36,568 bases of DNA from Anaerolineae bacterium (GTDB lineage Bacteria > Chloroflexota > Anaerolineae > JAFGEY01). The stretch covers positions 1-36,568 of the forward strand of contig JAFGJF010000032.1 of assembly GCA_016929205.1 (NCBI GenBank). The letters are read 5' to 3'. How positions within the stretch are numbered: position 1 is the stretch's first letter; each line of letters opens with the position of its first letter. The position numbers were made by a program, and so were the translations under genes. The notes beneath the pieces were generated by a model. That model worked only from the letters and a program-made list of their open reading frames with translations. It made no database searches and had not been told where the DNA came from. Positions 22,737-32,017 of this stretch are shown here, one piece after another.

Positions 22737-24173
22737 CTACAGTTGACCGTCCTCCATCGCCTCCAGCAATGCCATTCCCTTATGGACTGGATCGGCTGCC
22801 ACACGCCGGGCAAGTGCCTCTGCTTGAGCTTGTGCTTCAGCACGGATAGCACTCTCATCAGCAGCAAGCACCTCGCCATCGTTCACTAGCACCTTGCCAG
22901 CCACGAGCACCATCTTGACCTCGTGCCCGCTGCCGGCATAGACCAGGTTGGGCACAATGTTGCGGATCGGCGCTTCAAGCACCGGCGACAGGTTAAGTGC
23001 AGTCAAGTCGACCAGGATCAGGTCAGCTTGTTTGCCCACCTCCAGCGATCCGATCTCATCCCCCAGACCAATCGCTTGCGCCCCCTCGATTGTCGCCATA
23101 CGCAGCACTTCCCAGGCTGGCATCACCGTCGGATCGCGGTATTTGATCTTGTTGAACAGGGCTGTAAGCTTCATCTCGTTAAAAACATTGTTGCAGTTGT
23201 TGCCGCAGGCTTGATCGGAACCCAAGGCCACCAGGCCACCCACCTGCCTGAAAGCGTGCGCAGGGGGCACAATCCCGTCGATGATCCCAATGCTGCCCGA
23301 GCAAAGCGCCATGCGCGCTCCGCGCCGGGCGATCAACGCCGCTTCCTCGTCGCTGGCCTCGGTGAGGTGCACGGCCAAAAGCTGCTCGTCCAGGTAGCCG
23401 ATCTCGTCCAGGTAAGCCGGCGTACGCTGCTCGTAGCGCTTGAGCATCTGGTCGATCTCGCGGTCACCCTGGGCGACGTGCATGTGGATCATCAGTCCCT
23501 CGCGTTCGGCCACTTGCTTGACCTGCAAGAGCTGTTCGCGGGAGATCATATCGGGCGCCTGGGGGCCGAGCATGACCGTGATCCGTCCATTCGATTTGCC
23601 GTGCCAATCGCGGGCAAAGGCAACGGCATCCGCGAGTGATTTTTGACCTGCCGCTTCGTCCAAGGGGTAGAGAGCGCCAACTTTCCAGCCGGCCATGCCG
23701 CCGGATGGCAGGGCATTGATCGTCGGCGTCAGGCGGGCACGGACGCCGACCTGGTTAAAAAACTCGGCCCAGCCGGCGATGGGCCGGGTATAGTCGACAA
23801 AGGTCGTCGTGCCGGCCTTGAGCGCTTCGAGGACGTTGAGTTGGCTGCCTGCCAGCGCCGCCTCCGGCGTGATATGTCGTGAATAGGGCGCCAGTGCCTG
23901 CTGCATCCAGTGTTGAACGTCCTGGGCCACACCTCGGACGATGGACAGCGGGGTGTGCATATGGGCGTCGATCAGTCCGGGCAGCACGGCGCAGTTGCCG
24001 GCATCGATGATTTCGGCGGCCCGGAAATAGGCAGACAGCTCGTCGGTCGCGCCCACAGCAGCGATGCAGCCATCTTTGACCGCCACCGCGCCGTCGGCGA
24101 CATAGCCCACGCCTTGACCGCGCATGGTAAAGAGATAGGCGTGGACGATCAGGGTATCGACGTGTTCGGTCAT
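22737..24173 (-). CDS. Metal-dependent amidohydrolase/deaminase (TRZ/ATZ family)
   Basis: This 478-residue cytosolic enzyme of the amidohydrolase superfamily is most like the TRZ/ATZ and S-adenosylhomocysteine/methylthioadenosine deaminase group. Metal ligands are His71 and His73 in GLIDAHMHT, a His in MIHMHVAQGDRE, a His in LLAVHLTEASDE and an Asp in ALGSDQACGNN. The N-terminal strand region (DTLIVHAYLFTM) and the C-terminal GKQADLILVDL form the usual composite beta domain. The length is typical. The exact substrate (nucleobase, triazine or nucleoside derivative) cannot be fixed. The start ATG follows AAGGAAAGTGCC. It has its own promoter about 215 bases upstream and no close operon partner. 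Confidence 0.9.
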   Translation of the reverse strand: MTEHVDTLIVHAYLFTMRGQGVGYVADGAVAVKDGCIAAVGATDELSAYFRAAEIIDAGNCAVLPGLIDAHMHTPLSIVRGVAQDVQHWMQQALAPYSRHITPEAALAGSQLNVLEALKAGTTTFVDYTRPIAGWAEFFNQVGVRARLTPTINALPSGGMAGWKVGALYPLDEAAGQKSLADAVAFARDWHGKSNGRITVMLGPQAPDMISREQLLQVKQVAEREGLMIHMHVAQGDREIDQMLKRYEQRTPAYLDEIGYLDEQLLAVHLTEASDEEAALIARRGARMALCSGSIGIIDGIVPPAHAFRQVGGLVALGSDQACGNNCNNVFNEMKLTALFNKIKYRDPTVMPAWEVLRMATIEGAQAIGLGDEIGSLEVGKQADLILVDLTALNLSPVLEAPIRNIVPNLVYAGSGHEVKMVLVAGKVLVNDGEVLAADESAIRAEAQAQAEALARRVAADPVHKGMALLEAMEDGQL

Positions 24174-24388
24174 GGCACTTTCCTTACCTGGTAGAGTTGT
24201 GTCCGATGATCATAGAGATCGTGGCAGCATCCAGAGTCGGGATCAGAGCGCTAGAGGTTGGGCCAGATCCCGACCCCGGTCATTGAACGATTGCATTTTT
24301 TGTTTTCTCTGCACGGTCGCCGTTATCGCGAAACCTGGAATGGAGAAACGTGTAGATGCTGCGAACAGGCCGCGTTCGCCTCTTCTAT

Positions 24389-24416
24389 TGTATATCAGGT
24401 GGCATTGTTGGGTCAA
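24389..24416 (-). promoter_or_regulatory. Probable promoter of the amidohydrolase gene
   Basis: On the minus strand, TTGACC (24416-24411) and TATACA (24394-24389) are 16 bases apart. Shifting by two gives TACAAT with 18. This would leave a leader of about 210 bases. The rest of the 284-base gap to msrB holds nothing else recognisable. Confidence 0.4.
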
Positions 24417-24457
24417 GGTAAGTTATGCTATCCTGGTACAGGAACACGTGGGTCCGT

Positions 24458-25009
24458 TCACACGCTGGGCTCAAAGTGCAGAGCGATCGAGTTCATACAG
24501 TAACGCAGCCCGGTCGGCGGTGGCCCGTCGTTGAATACGTGCCCCAGATGCGATCCGCAGCGGGCGCACACCACCTCGGTACCCAGCAGGCCAAACGCAA
24601 GGTCGGCCTGCTCCCTTACGTAGTCCGGTGAGAGGGGCTGCCAGTAGCTGGGCCATCCCGTGCCCGAGTCGTACTTGGCATCCGAGCTGAACAGCGGGTT
24701 GCCACAGGCCGCGCAGTGATAGATGCCCTGGCCCTTGAAACCATCGTATTCGCCGGTAAAAGCGCGCTCGGTGCCCTGTTCGCGCATCACCCGGTACTGA
24801 AGCGGTGAGAGCAGCTCACGCCATTCCTCTTCGCTGCGAATATCCTCGGTGCCATCGATCGCGTCCGGACTCAGCGGCGGTGCATAGTACTTGGCTTTGG
24901 CCGTACCGCTTGTAGGAAGCGTGCCTGCCGCCGCGGCATTGCATGCGTTCAGAAAAACGGCTGCCCCCAGTGAGGCAAGAAAGGCTCGCCTGGACAGTTG
25001 ATTTGCCAT
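24458..25009 (-). CDS. msrB: Peptide-methionine (R)-S-oxide reductase, Tat-type lipoprotein
   Basis: This 183-residue MsrB reduces methionine-R-sulfoxide in proteins. It has the two zinc CxxC pairs (CAACG and CARCG), GTGWPSYWQPL, SHLGHVFNDGP and the catalytic Cys171 in RYCMNSIALHF. The N terminus is a twin-arginine signal (SRRAFLASLG) ending in a lipobox-like FLNAC with Cys23, so the enzyme is probably exported folded and lipid-anchored outside the membrane, where it would protect surface proteins from oxidation. AAAGGAG precedes ATG 25009. A palindromic CRP/FNR-like site lies about 60 bases upstream. It is probably monocistronic. Confidence 0.95.
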   Translation of the reverse strand: MANQLSRRAFLASLGAAVFLNACNAAAAGTLPTSGTAKAKYYAPPLSPDAIDGTEDIRSEEEWRELLSPLQYRVMREQGTERAFTGEYDGFKGQGIYHCAACGNPLFSSDAKYDSGTGWPSYWQPLSPDYVREQADLAFGLLGTEVVCARCGSHLGHVFNDGPPPTGLRYCMNSIALHFEPSV

Positions 25010-25065
25010 GTTGTGTCTCCTTTTATTGTTCTGACAACGTTGGACCGCGTGGTCTTACGGTTGCC

Positions 25066-25081
25066 AGTGACAAAAATCACT
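25066..25081. promoter_or_regulatory. CRP/FNR-type palindrome upstream of msrB
   Basis: AGTGA-N6-TCACT is a perfectly symmetric 16-base site with the half-site spacing of CRP/FNR-family operators, 57 bases before the msrB start. No clear -35/-10 was found between it and the gene, so its role is a guess. Confidence 0.35.
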
Positions 25082-25133
25082 TTTGGAGACTGCGAGTCAT
25101 TTCATTCACAACAGAAACAAGCGCGACGATCGT

Positions 25134-25337
25134 CTAGCCCATTTCTTCCGAGGCGATTTGGCTCAAGGCACGTGCCAGGTGCTGCGCGTCCTCGACCGGC
25201 AGCGACACACGTTCACTGCTGGCCTCATTGACGATCTCGAGCACGAGCGCATCGCCGCCCTTGGTACCGACAAAGTATTGCTCGATGCACAGCGTCTCCG
25301 TACCTGGCACGCGTTCGGATGTGATCAGCGCTTTCAT
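25134..25337 (-). CDS. Small protein of unknown function, coupled to the SIS gene
   Basis: This 67-residue protein starts with an ATG that overlaps the stop of the SIS-domain gene (ATGA), with GGAGAGATGGT just before it, so it is very likely translated. It begins MKALITSERVPGTETLCIEQYF, with alternating hydrophobic residues typical of a small beta-sheet. It then has ALVLEIVNEASSERVSLPVED and ends in a helix (AQHLARALSQIASEE). No signal peptide or known motif is present. Its position as the last gene of the SIS/oxidoreductase operon suggests a role in the same pathway or as a subunit, but nothing more can be said. Confidence 0.75.
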   Translation of the reverse strand: MKALITSERVPGTETLCIEQYFVGTKGGDALVLEIVNEASSERVSLPVEDAQHLARALSQIASEEMG

Positions 25338-25936
25338 ACCATCTCTCCTACCGCCCCACCGGGATGAGTCATCCCAAATTCATCCCGCGAATACCCCCGC
25401 GCTTCGAGCAGCAAGACGCACAATACATCGCCCGCCGCGCCGTTGACCAGCGAACTGCCGGTGGCGATCAAACCATAAGGATCGACATCGCCCATGGTCT
25501 TGATGTGAAACACGGCGTCGCTCATCCGCCCCAATGGTGAATCGGGGGCCTCGGTCTGGGCGACGATCTTGGCCCCGCGCTGGCGGGCGATCTCGACAAA
25601 CCGGTTGATCTCGGCGCTTTTTCCGCCTTTGGAGATGACATAGACCACGTCATCCGCCGTGATCGCGCCGGACCCACCGTGCAGGCAGTCGGCGGCGTTG
25701 ATGCACAGCGCGGGGGTGCCGCAGCAAGAAAGCAAATGAGCAAAACGCTGGGCCATGGCATGCGAAGTGCCGGCCCCGGCGACCAAGACGTGTCCCTCGC
25801 AGGTTAGCAGCAAGGACACGACCTCGTCCAGGCGGTCGTCGAACTGATCGACCAGCGCACCCACGGCCCGTGCCTCGCGTTCGACGATCGCCCGAGCGCG
25901 GGCAGCCAGGTCCGGTTTGGTGTGTTCAACGTTCAC
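25334..25936 (-). CDS. SIS-domain sugar-phosphate isomerase-like protein
   Basis: This 200-residue single SIS-domain protein is KpsF/GutQ- or hexuloisomerase-like and should isomerise or bind a phosphosugar in the cytosol. The signs are an N-terminal helix, VLVAGAGTSHAMAQRFAHLL (phosphate-binding Ser/Thr loop), VYVISKGGKSAEINRFVE and the terminal THPGGAVGE that also marks KpsF-type isomerases. CBS domains are absent. It follows the SAF-domain oxidoreductase by 19 bases and overlaps the 67-residue gene, so the three are one operon. With the FGGY kinase further upstream this suggests catabolism of an unusual sugar or polyol; the substrate is unknown. Confidence 0.88.
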   Translation of the reverse strand: MNVEHTKPDLAARARAIVEREARAVGALVDQFDDRLDEVVSLLLTCEGHVLVAGAGTSHAMAQRFAHLLSCCGTPALCINAADCLHGGSGAITADDVVYVISKGGKSAEINRFVEIARQRGAKIVAQTEAPDSPLGRMSDAVFHIKTMGDVDPYGLIATGSSLVNGAAGDVLCVLLLEARGYSRDEFGMTHPGGAVGEMV

Positions 25937-25955
25937 GTTTCATCCTCCGCCAGGA

Positions 25956-27251
25956 TCACATCTCCATCGCAAGCTGTTGGTCCTGCATCTTGCGCAGCAT
26001 ATGGACGAATTTGGTTGTATCGGGCGCAAAGTTGTCCACAGTCAGCAGCTCACCCTTGGAAATGGGCTTGAGGACCTTGCCACCCGGCACCAGGCCCAGC
26101 GGGATCGCCTGTTGGGCCTGCGCCTCGGCGTATTGGTAGGTCCGCCCGAAAAAGTCGGCCATGCCGATCTCGCCGACCACGGTGCCCGGCTGCAGATCGC
26201 GCTTGGCCAGGGCGCAGACCTCGGAAACCATGTGCTTGGACACGATCGTCGCCTCGCCATAGAGCACCGCTTCGGCGATCGAGATCGGCGTCTCAACATT
26301 GCAGAGATGATAGGGACGATAGAGAGTATAATATGGCCCGTCGCCCATCGACAAGAACTTTAAATCGGCGCGGATGCGCCCGTCGGGCGAGGTGATAACG
26401 GCAAAGACGCCGGGCGCAACCTTGCCGGTCGAATAGTCGACACAACCGGACTGGGAGAGCACGCCGCCATCTTGCTGTGGAACAAAGACCTTGTTCAGTC
26501 GATCGACGTCGGCCTTGGCACCGTGCATGCCGGGCACATCGGGCACGAGGCCGGTGGCGTTGGACATGGCCGCCAGCTCGACCATGGTCTTGGAACCATC
26601 TTTAAAGGCGGCCAGCATCTTGGGGTTCATGCCCCGGCGCTCGGCCTCCTCGCGGCAGTTGTCTGGCGTGGCGTCAAAATCGATGAGATTATTCTTGCCC
26701 TTGCCCAGGCACACGATCTCGAACCCCAGTGAGCCGGCGAAATTATAGAGCATCTTGCATACCCCCGGCTCGTCGCCCGAAGCGGCAGTGTACACGCAGC
26801 CCGCCTTTTGCGCCAACCGGTAGAGTAGCGGCCCCACAGTAACGTCGGTTTCGACGTTGAGCATGATCACATGCTTGGCGTTCATGATCCCCGTCCAGGC
26901 CACGCGCGCGCCGGTCTCGGTCAGACCGGTGGCCTCGACGACAGCATCCACCGTATCCAATTGGGCGACCATGACGGCATCCTCACTGAGCACACGTTTT
27001 CCGGCGCGCAGGGCATCCTCAGCCTGACCGCGATCGTTGGTGATACGGATGTCCGACTCATCCAGACCCAATTTCTTGAGCGTCTCCAACGCCCGCGCCG
27101 GAGCGATGTCCGAGATGGCGACGACATCCATCCCTGCCATCTGGTGGGTGACGTGGACCATGCCCGATCCCATGTGCCCGCAGCCGATCAGGCCGACGCG
27201 GATCGGCTTGCCACAAGATTCAAGTTGTTGTAACCGTTCATAAATTTCCAT
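25956..27251 (-). CDS. NAD(P)-dependent oxidoreductase with C-terminal SAF domain
   Basis: This protein of about 431 residues has an N-terminal Rossmann fold ([16 protein letters not shown], glycine-rich loop), a middle homoserine-dehydrogenase-like substrate domain ([15 protein letters not shown]) and a C-terminal SAF domain ([18 protein letters not shown]). This is the known homoserine-dehydrogenase/SAF layout found in carbohydrate and sugar-acid operons, where the enzyme oxidises or reduces a phosphorylated or branched polyol. ATG 27251 is chosen; an earlier in-frame TTG at 27284 lies inside vapC. It begins eight bases after the vapC stop, so it must share the vapBC transcript unless there is a hidden promoter. 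The physiological substrate is not identifiable. Confidence 0.88.
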   Translation of the reverse strand: MEIYERLQQLESCGKPIRVGLIGCGHMGSGMVHVTHQMAGMDVVAISDIAPARALETLKKLGLDESDIRITNDRGQAEDALRAGKRVLSEDAVMVAQLDTVDAVVEATGLTETGARVAWTGIMNAKHVIMLNVETDVTVGPLLYRLAQKAGCVYTAASGDEPGVCKMLYNFAGSLGFEIVCLGKGKNNLIDFDATPDNCREEAERRGMNPKMLAAFKDGSKTMVELAAMSNATGLVPDVPGMHGAKADVDRLNKVFVPQQDGGVLSQSGCVDYSTGKVAPGVFAVITSPDGRIRADLKFLSMGDGPYYTLYRPYHLCNVETPISIAEAVLYGEATIVSKHMVSEVCALAKRDLQPGTVVGEIGMADFFGRTYQYAEAQAQQAIPLGLVPGGKVLKPISKGELLTVDNFAPDTTKFVHMLRKMQDQQLAMEM

Positions 27252-27259
27252 ATTTGCCT

Positions 27260-27703
27260 TTATTCTCCAATCCACTTTACCCAATCTATATCAAGCTGCC
27301 GTGCAGCATTGACCAACCTCCGATCCGCCGTCCAAAGTTCAGCCTGCATCTGCTCCGCCGCAGCCAGATAATGCGCATCGTAGGTTTTGTTATACCCCAA
27401 CTGTGCAGCCCACCACATCGCCCGCCGGTGCAAGTCAAACGTAGGATGCAGACATTGAATGTTCAATGCAAGCACATGGTCAAGCATTTGCATCGCAACC
27501 TCTGCTTCAAGCAATCCAGCAACCACGGCGCGCCGCAGCGCCGTGCTCACCTCATATTCGAGCAAAAATGGTGCCAACAAGGTGACATCAACTTGTTTCC
27601 AGGCGAGCATCTTGCTGGCAACTTGATCGGAATAAGGCAATGACAAGACAAGCGCCGCCACCACATTCGCATCAACGACGATATTCACGCCCGGTCGCTC
27701 CAT
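27260..27703 (-). CDS. VapC-type PIN-domain ribonuclease toxin
   Basis: This 147-residue PIN-domain protein should cleave tRNA or other RNA when free of antitoxin. The acidic residues expected for catalysis are present: Asp11 in VVDANV, a Glu in [10 protein letters not shown], Asp109 in [12 protein letters not shown] and Asp127 in LWTADRRLV. The length is normal and no frame break is seen, unlike the three toxin remnants near 21-22 kb. Its start overlaps the antitoxin gene by 19 bases, so translation is coupled. The downstream oxidoreductase begins only eight bases after its stop. Confidence 0.9.
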   Translation of the reverse strand: MERPGVNIVVDANVVAALVLSLPYSDQVASKMLAWKQVDVTLLAPFLLEYEVSTALRRAVVAGLLEAEVAMQMLDHVLALNIQCLHPTFDLHRRAMWWAAQLGYNKTYDAHYLAAAEQMQAELWTADRRLVNAARQLDIDWVKWIGE

Positions 27704-27984
27704 ACTCGCTCCATATCCTGCACTCGTTCCTCTCGTGCCTCGGCGATCAGATCGGCCGAGTAGAAACCGTGCGTTTCATGAATCTGGCGGCGGACTCGAG
27801 TCAGTGCGTCCAGAGCTTCTAATTCGCGTTTTAGCTGCAATTCTTTACTTTGATGAGCCAGATGCTCCCTCACGATCTCGCGTACCAACTCGGAAAGGCT
27901 ACACCCTTGCTGTCGCGCGATTCGGGTCAGGGCTTGGTGTTGCTCTGATTCAAGTAAAATCTGTGCACGATGCAATGTACTCAT
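27685..27984 (-). CDS. VapB-type ribbon-helix-helix antitoxin
   Basis: This 99-residue protein has an N-terminal ribbon-helix-helix DNA-binding fold (RAQILLESEQHQALTRIARQ, then SLSELVREIVREHL), followed by a long charged helix that ends in a toxin-binding segment. It should neutralise the downstream PIN toxin and repress its own promoter. GGAGGTGAGTT precedes ATG 27984. Directly upstream is a promoter whose spacer is filled by a perfect 22-base palindrome, the expected operator for an RHH dimer pair. Confidence 0.88.
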   Translation of the reverse strand: MSTLHRAQILLESEQHQALTRIARQQGCSLSELVREIVREHLAHQSKELQLKRELEALDALTRVRRQIHETHGFYSADLIAEAREERVQDMERVWSDRA

Positions 27985-28001
27985 AACTCACCTCCATCTC
28001 A

Positions 28002-28031
28002 ATTATACACCTACACATGTGTAGGTGTCAA
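28002..28031 (-). promoter_or_regulatory. vapBC promoter with embedded palindromic operator
   Basis: On the minus strand, a perfect TTGACA (28031-28026) and a perfect TATAAT (28007-28002) flank an 18-base spacer. The spacer is part of a perfect 22-base palindrome (28007-28028: ACACCTACACA and its complement). A repressor bound there would cover both promoter boxes, so autorepression by the VapBC complex is likely. Confidence 0.85.
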
Positions 28032-28358
28032 TCACCTCTCTCGCTGGGGTGCATGTGGCACTGGGGAGCACTTTTTTCATCGCTCTAAGCCTCATCTTCG
28101 GAGCAACCCAAGATCGTCACTGATAGGAATACATCGCGCCATTATTTCGTCTGAGCCGAACCCAAACCACACACTGCCATCTGAAGAAACTGCCACGCTG
28201 CCAATCTCATAGACATAGGGCGTCGGCGTCGGGAAACCAGGTAGTCGGACAAAGCCGAAGGAAAAAGACGGCAAAGAACCCGCATCCATATTTCTTTTGA
28301 GATGTATCAGAAACATCTTGAGTCATTTCACAATCCGTATTATTGGCCAGAGGAACGA
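28032..28358. other. Intergenic region between the FGGY kinase and vapB
   Basis: There is no complete gene here. On the minus strand, 28092-28316 encodes GSVAVSSDGSVWFGFGSDE, a single repeat of the kind seen in two-component-regulator propellers or YCF48-like proteins, with no start or neighbours. It is probably a degraded fragment. The region separates the kinase from the VapBC/oxidoreductase/SIS transcript. No terminator with a T-run was found. Confidence 0.4.
28092..28316 (-). pseudogene. Possible beta-propeller gene fragment
   Basis: This 74-residue frame contains one propeller-like repeat (SVAVSSDGSVWFGFG) preceded by a Pro-rich FPTPTPYVYEIG. Its start at 28316 has no convincing ribosome-binding site and the frame stops after about one blade. 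It is most likely the remnant of a larger propeller protein. It could also be a chance frame. Confidence 0.3.
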
Positions 28359-29915
<1,557 letters not shown>

Positions 29916-30026
29916 TACGTCTACTCTCCTGCGGACAACAGCCTTGCATTCGCTTCATCCGTCACCAATACAGCGATCAACCGGCCGCGCAACGCCGCAC
30001 GGATCATTACAATTTACTCGGTCCCA

Positions 30027-30746
30027 TCAAAGCCCGGCGAGGTACTGCTCCCGGTCCTTCATAAACCCGGCATAGATTTGATAGTGAGACGTCTCTTCAT
30101 AGCCTACCGGTTCGATCGGGCTGCGGTCAAAGCTATAGATCGTCGCACCGGGGCAGGCCAGCAAGATCGGCGAATGGGTCGCAACGATAAACTGGGCATG
30201 GCCCGCACGCCCCATCCGGGTCAGGATATCGAGCAGTTTGAGTTGACTTTTGGGCGACAAGGCCGTCTCTGGCTCGTCGAGCAAATAGAGTCCTTTGATC
30301 TTGTAGCGCGACTCAAAATAAGACATCAAGGATTGGCCATGGGATTGGGTAACCAAGGATCTGCCGCCAAAATACTTGAGTTGGCCGGGATCGGCAGCGG
30401 CCCATTCGTCCAGGATCTGAGCGAAATCCTTGAATGTTTCAGAGCCGAAATACGACCCGGGCACGCGGCCGTTCGCCCACTCGACCGAGATATGGTCGCA
30501 AAACCGTTTCTCATAGGGATTGACCTCAAAGCGCAGCCGCTCGAGTTCGCGCCAGATGTGGATCTGGCAGCGATGGGCCAGCGCTTCGAGCAGCGTCGAT
30601 TTGCCGGTGCCATTTTCCCCGACAAACAAAGTGACCGGCTTGCTGAATAGGACACATTCGGTGTCGTGAAAGACGGGCAGGTTAAAGGGATAACAGTCCC
30701 CAGTAGGAAAAGTCTCTGGATGAAGGATCACACGTTCGAGGTGCAT
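30027..30746 (-). CDS. AAA family ATPase (AAA_21/RecF-like, stand-alone)
   Basis: This protein of about 239 residues has a single ABC-type ATPase domain with no membrane segment: Walker A LFVGENGTGKSTLLEAL, a signature-like SHGQSLMSYFESRYK, Walker B GLYLLDEPETALSPKSQ and a switch His in FIVATHSPILL. This is the form of small AAA_21 ATPases (YbiM-like) and of the ATPase part of OLD-type systems. No nuclease domain or partner gene is adjacent, so it is probably not a defence module by itself. ATG 30746 is chosen after AGGAGAC; an earlier start at 30791 falls in the promoter. It is transcribed divergently from the histidine kinase. Confidence 0.85.
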   Translation of the reverse strand: MHLERVILHPETFPTGDCYPFNLPVFHDTECVLFSKPVTLFVGENGTGKSTLLEALAHRCQIHIWRELERLRFEVNPYEKRFCDHISVEWANGRVPGSYFGSETFKDFAQILDEWAAADPGQLKYFGGRSLVTQSHGQSLMSYFESRYKIKGLYLLDEPETALSPKSQLKLLDILTRMGRAGHAQFIVATHSPILLACPGATIYSFDRSPIEPVGYEETSHYQIYAGFMKDREQYLAGL

Positions 30747-30779
30747 CAGTTGTCTCCTATTATTTAGTCTTGATATCCA

Positions 30780-30808
30780 AGCATAGCACACGATTTGTGT
30801 GTTGTCAA
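30780..30808 (-). promoter_or_regulatory. Promoter of the AAA ATPase gene
   Basis: On the minus strand, a perfect TTGACA (30808-30803) and TATGCT (30785-30780) are 17 bases apart, about 34 bases before the start codon. It lies back to back with the plus-strand histidine-kinase promoter. Confidence 0.65.
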
Positions 30809-30831
30809 AAACCTTTTTTGGCCTCTCAACC

Positions 30832-30860
30832 TTGCCCTCCGCTTGCGCTCATGGTAGAAT
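30832..30860 (+). promoter_or_regulatory. Promoter of the REC-histidine kinase/GH4 unit
   Basis: TTGCCC (30832-30837) and TAGAAT (30855-30860) are 17 bases apart, ending 26 bases before the start codon. Confidence 0.6.
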
Positions 30861-30886
30861 AGGGACAGACTATCAGGAGATCGTGC

Positions 30887-31987
30887 ATGACGCAAACTCT
30901 ATCTAGCAAGGGACACATTCTTGTCGTCGATGACCGGCCCTCAAGCCTCAAGATATTGACATCCATGCTGAGCACAAACGGCTATCGAGTGCAGCCAGCC
31001 GCCAGCGGAGAAAGCGCATTAAAAGCCGTCCAGGCCGTCCTACCCGATCTGATCCTGCTTGACGTATCGATGCCCGGCATGGATGGATACCAGGTCTGCC
31101 AGCGCCTCAAAGCGAGCGAGCGCACTCGTGACATCCCGGTCATTTTCATCAGTGCCCGAAACGAAGCGCAGGACAAGATCAAGGCCTTTACCGTGGGCGG
31201 GGTGGATTACATCACCAAGCCGTTCCGCCTGGAAGAAGTCCTGGCCCGGGTCGACGCCCACATGACGATCCGCAACTTGCAAAAGAACCTGCAGGATCAG
31301 GTGGCAGAACTGGATGCCTTTGCCCACACCGTGGCCCACGACCTGAAAAACCCGCTGGGCATCGTCGTCGGATACAGCGAGATGCTGGAAGCGTACTATA
31401 AAGAAATCGAACCCGAGCAAGCCCGCCAGCACCTGCACTTGATCGCGCAAGCGGGGCGCAAGGCATCAAACATCATCGACGAGCTGCTGCTGCTGGCCAA
31501 CGTACGCCAGACAGAGACGATGGATATGGAAGCGCTGAATATGGGCGAAATTGTTACCAGCGCGCAGCAGTGTCTGAGCGATATGATCGCCGCTTCTCGG
31601 GCCAAGATTAGCATACCGGACGAATGGCCGATAGCCATAGGCTATGGGCCATGGGTTGAAGAGATCTGGGTCAACTATATCAGCAACGCCATTAAATACG
31701 GCGGCAAACCACCCTCTGTTCAACTGGGTGCAAAGGCGTTCACCTCGGGCGGCGTGCCATCGATCCGCTTTTGGGTGCGCGACAACGGCCCAGGGTTGGA
31801 CAAAAAAGAGCAAGTGCTGCTCTTTGCCCAGTTCACGCGGCTACACCGTACGCGCGCCGACGGCCATGGATTGGGGCTGTCGATCGTGCGGCGCATCGCC
31901 GAACGACTAAATGGAGAGGTCGGCGTCAAAAGCCAAGCAGGCCAGGGCAGTGTTTTCTGGTTTACGTTACCCGGCATCCCAACCTAA
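30887..31987 (+). CDS. Hybrid receiver-histidine kinase
   Basis: This 366-residue cytosolic protein has a receiver first (residues about 10-125: VDDRPSS, phosphoacceptor Asp59 in LILLDVSMPGMDG, YITKPF) and then a HisKA domain with His151 in TVAHDLKNPLG. The ATPase domain follows, with an N-box around NYISNAIKYGG, VRDNGPGLD, GHGLGLSIVRRIAERL and GSVFWFTLP. Receiver-first kinases of this order take their signal from another kinase through the receiver. There is no membrane or PAS sensor. The GH4 gene begins 30 bases after its stop, so the two are probably co-transcribed. Confidence 0.93.
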   Translation: MTQTLSSKGHILVVDDRPSSLKILTSMLSTNGYRVQPAASGESALKAVQAVLPDLILLDVSMPGMDGYQVCQRLKASERTRDIPVIFISARNEAQDKIKAFTVGGVDYITKPFRLEEVLARVDAHMTIRNLQKNLQDQVAELDAFAHTVAHDLKNPLGIVVGYSEMLEAYYKEIEPEQARQHLHLIAQAGRKASNIIDELLLLANVRQTETMDMEALNMGEIVTSAQQCLSDMIAASRAKISIPDEWPIAIGYGPWVEEIWVNYISNAIKYGGKPPSVQLGAKAFTSGGVPSIRFWVRDNGPGLDKKEQVLLFAQFTRLHRTRADGHGLGLSIVRRIAERLNGEVGVKSQAGQGSVFWFTLPGIPT

Positions 31988-32017
31988 GTTGAGTGCCGTT
32001 TTTTGGGGAGGAATACA

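Noticed and set aside
30027..30746. Stand-alone AAA ATPase as part of an OLD-type or other phage-defence system
   Set aside because: No TOPRIM/nuclease domain, partner gene, prophage or mobile element is adjacent.
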